A stretch of 64,000 nt of DNA, taken from CAIUGU01 sp963819685 (GTDB lineage Bacteria > Pseudomonadota > Gammaproteobacteria > Steroidobacterales > Steroidobacteraceae). Shown here piece by piece: positions 63,134 through 64,000 of the stretch. Every line of letters begins with the position of its first letter. Position 1 is the first letter of the stretch. Under the pieces are notes generated by a model. The model searched no databases. It was not told the DNA's origin and saw only the letters and a program-made list of their open reading frames with translations. Location: the NCBI GenBank assembly GCA_963819685.1, contig CAWFXI010000007.1:248001-312000 (forward strand). Direction: 5' to 3'. A program made the translations under genes and the position numbers.

Positions 63134-64000
63134 ATGACACAGCCTCCGATCCCCTCACTCATACCTGTGGACGCCAGTCTGCCGGAGTTCGCAGCGATCC
63201 AGCCCGCCGAAATAGAGGCCAGGCTGCGCGAGCGGATTGACGACAATCGCAGGGCTTTGAATGCGCTGCTCGATTCCGGTGCAGCAGGCTGGGAGTCGCT
63301 GGTCGTCCCGCTTGAAGAAATGCATCACGGACTTGCGCGCTTCTGGTCGCCAATAGGCCATCTGAATGCCGTCATGAACAATGACGACCTGCGCGCTGCC
63401 TACAACGCCTGCTTGCCCGTGTTATCCGCGTGGTACACCGATCTCGGTCAGAACGAACGCCTCTATCGCGCGTATGAAGCGGTGTTGGCGAAGGAAGGCA
63501 GTCAACTGACATCAGGACAGCGCATCCTGCTGGAGAAATCCTTGCGGGACTTCAGGCTGGCCGGCGTCGCCCTGCCTGCAGACCAGAAGCAGCGATTCAA
63601 GGAACTGACGGAAAGACTGTCGAGCGTGTCCTCGCGCTTTGACGAGAATGTCCTCGATGCCACCAACGCGTGGAGCCGGCACGTCACCGAGGAAGCGGAA
63701 CTGGAAGGACTGCCTCCACCCATCGTCGAAAGGGCCCGTGCTGCCGCGGATGCCAAGGGTCAGCCGGGCTGGCTGTTCAGTCTCGATGCCCCCAACTACA
63801 TCGCAGTCATGACGCATGCTTCAGACATGGCGCTGCGTCGGGAATTTTATACCGGGTGGGTCACGCGGGCGTCCGACATCGGGCCTGCGCAATGGGACAA
63901 CTCGGGACTGATGGAGGAGATCCTGAGCCTTCGCCACGAGCGTGCTGCACTCGTCGGGTTTCACAACTTCGCCGAATACTCGCTGGCCACGAAGATGGCC
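63134..64000 (+). CDS. prlC: Oligopeptidase A, 3' end outside window
   Basis: The first 289 codons of an M3 family zinc peptidase. Segments such as IPVDASLPEFAAIQPAEIEARL, LEEMHHGLARFWSPIGHLNAVMNND and QRILLEKSLRDFRLAGVALP match oligopeptidase A, which degrades cytoplasmic peptides. The HExxH metal site lies beyond the window, so catalytic state is not seen. Divergent from gor with 125 bp between, which must hold both promoters. Confidence 0.9.
   Translation, partial: MTQPPIPSLIPVDASLPEFAAIQPAEIEARLRERIDDNRRALNALLDSGAAGWESLVVPLEEMHHGLARFWSPIGHLNAVMNNDDLRAAYNACLPVLSAWYTDLGQNERLYRAYEAVLAKEGSQLTSGQRILLEKSLRDFRLAGVALPADQKQRFKELTERLSSVSSRFDENVLDATNAWSRHVTEEAELEGLPPPIVERARAAADAKGQPGWLFSLDAPNYIAVMTHASDMALRREFYTGWVTRASDIGPAQWDNSGLMEEILSLRHERAALVGFHNFAEYSLATKMA

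Noticed and set aside
1..64000. tRNA or rRNA genes
   Set aside because: I looked through the intergenic regions for typical T-arm and acceptor patterns and saw none; a covariance-model scan was not possible.

Overview
The window is GC-rich chromosomal DNA from a gammaproteobacterium. The gene set and order (def-fmt-rsmB-ntrYX, LysM-dprA-smg-topA, hemF, aroE, priA...argS-SPOR, a sigma factor/DUF3106 operon, three-subunit transhydrogenase) fit the Xanthomonadales/Nevskiales/Steroidobacter part of the class; this placement is inferred from synteny and protein families, not from a tree. Several of these blocks lie near the replication origin in relatives such as Pseudomonas.

Layout. 1-8.1 kb: two diguanylate cyclases on either side of gshA, a DUF2845 protein and a tandem pair of DUF885 lipoproteins. 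8.3-20.3 kb: metabolic and envelope genes (thiolase, YbaK-type deacylase, GNAT, hemH, VOC protein, acetyl-CoA hydrolase/transferase, DUF3187 and beta-barrel outer-membrane proteins, a secreted purple-acid-phosphatase-like enzyme). 20.3-29.5 kb: HNH nuclease coupled to a 5'-3' exonuclease, pntAA-pntAB-pntB, a sigma factor/DUF3619/DUF3106 operon, then priA behind a cluster of DnaA boxes. 29.7-41 kb: an accessory island in the normally conserved priA-argS neighbourhood. It holds four copies of a TIR-transmembrane-beta-propeller gene (two TIR classes, two pairs) with two toxin-antitoxin loci between them. 41.3-63 kb: housekeeping genes argS, SPOR protein, ntrXY, DUF4390, rsmB, fmt, def, LysM protein, dprA, smg, topA, hemF, rlmJ, tag, hemB, aroE, gamma-carbonic anhydrase, glutathione reductase and the start of prlC.

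Functional links: gshA and the glutathione-reductase-like gene cover glutathione synthesis and reduction, with transhydrogenase supplying NADPH; hemB, hemF and hemH are three steps of heme synthesis; def, fmt and rsmB serve translation; dprA, topA, priA, tag and the nucleases serve DNA processing.

Two features cut across the window. First, several otherwise normal genes (hemH, the phosphoesterase, the exonuclease, the GNAT toxin, rsmB, TIR copy B) are interrupted by single-base insertions, mostly in short homopolymers. This looks like sequence error or very recent mutation, and gene integrity should be judged with that in mind. Second, many intergenic regions hold runs of 7-8 bp tandem repeats (CCCCTGT, TCACGGC/GAGCCGT, ACGTAGAG families), often as inverted pairs at gene ends; one apparently gave HemF a long extra C-terminus. 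The strongest candidate for a new system is the TIR-propeller array at 29.7-41 kb.
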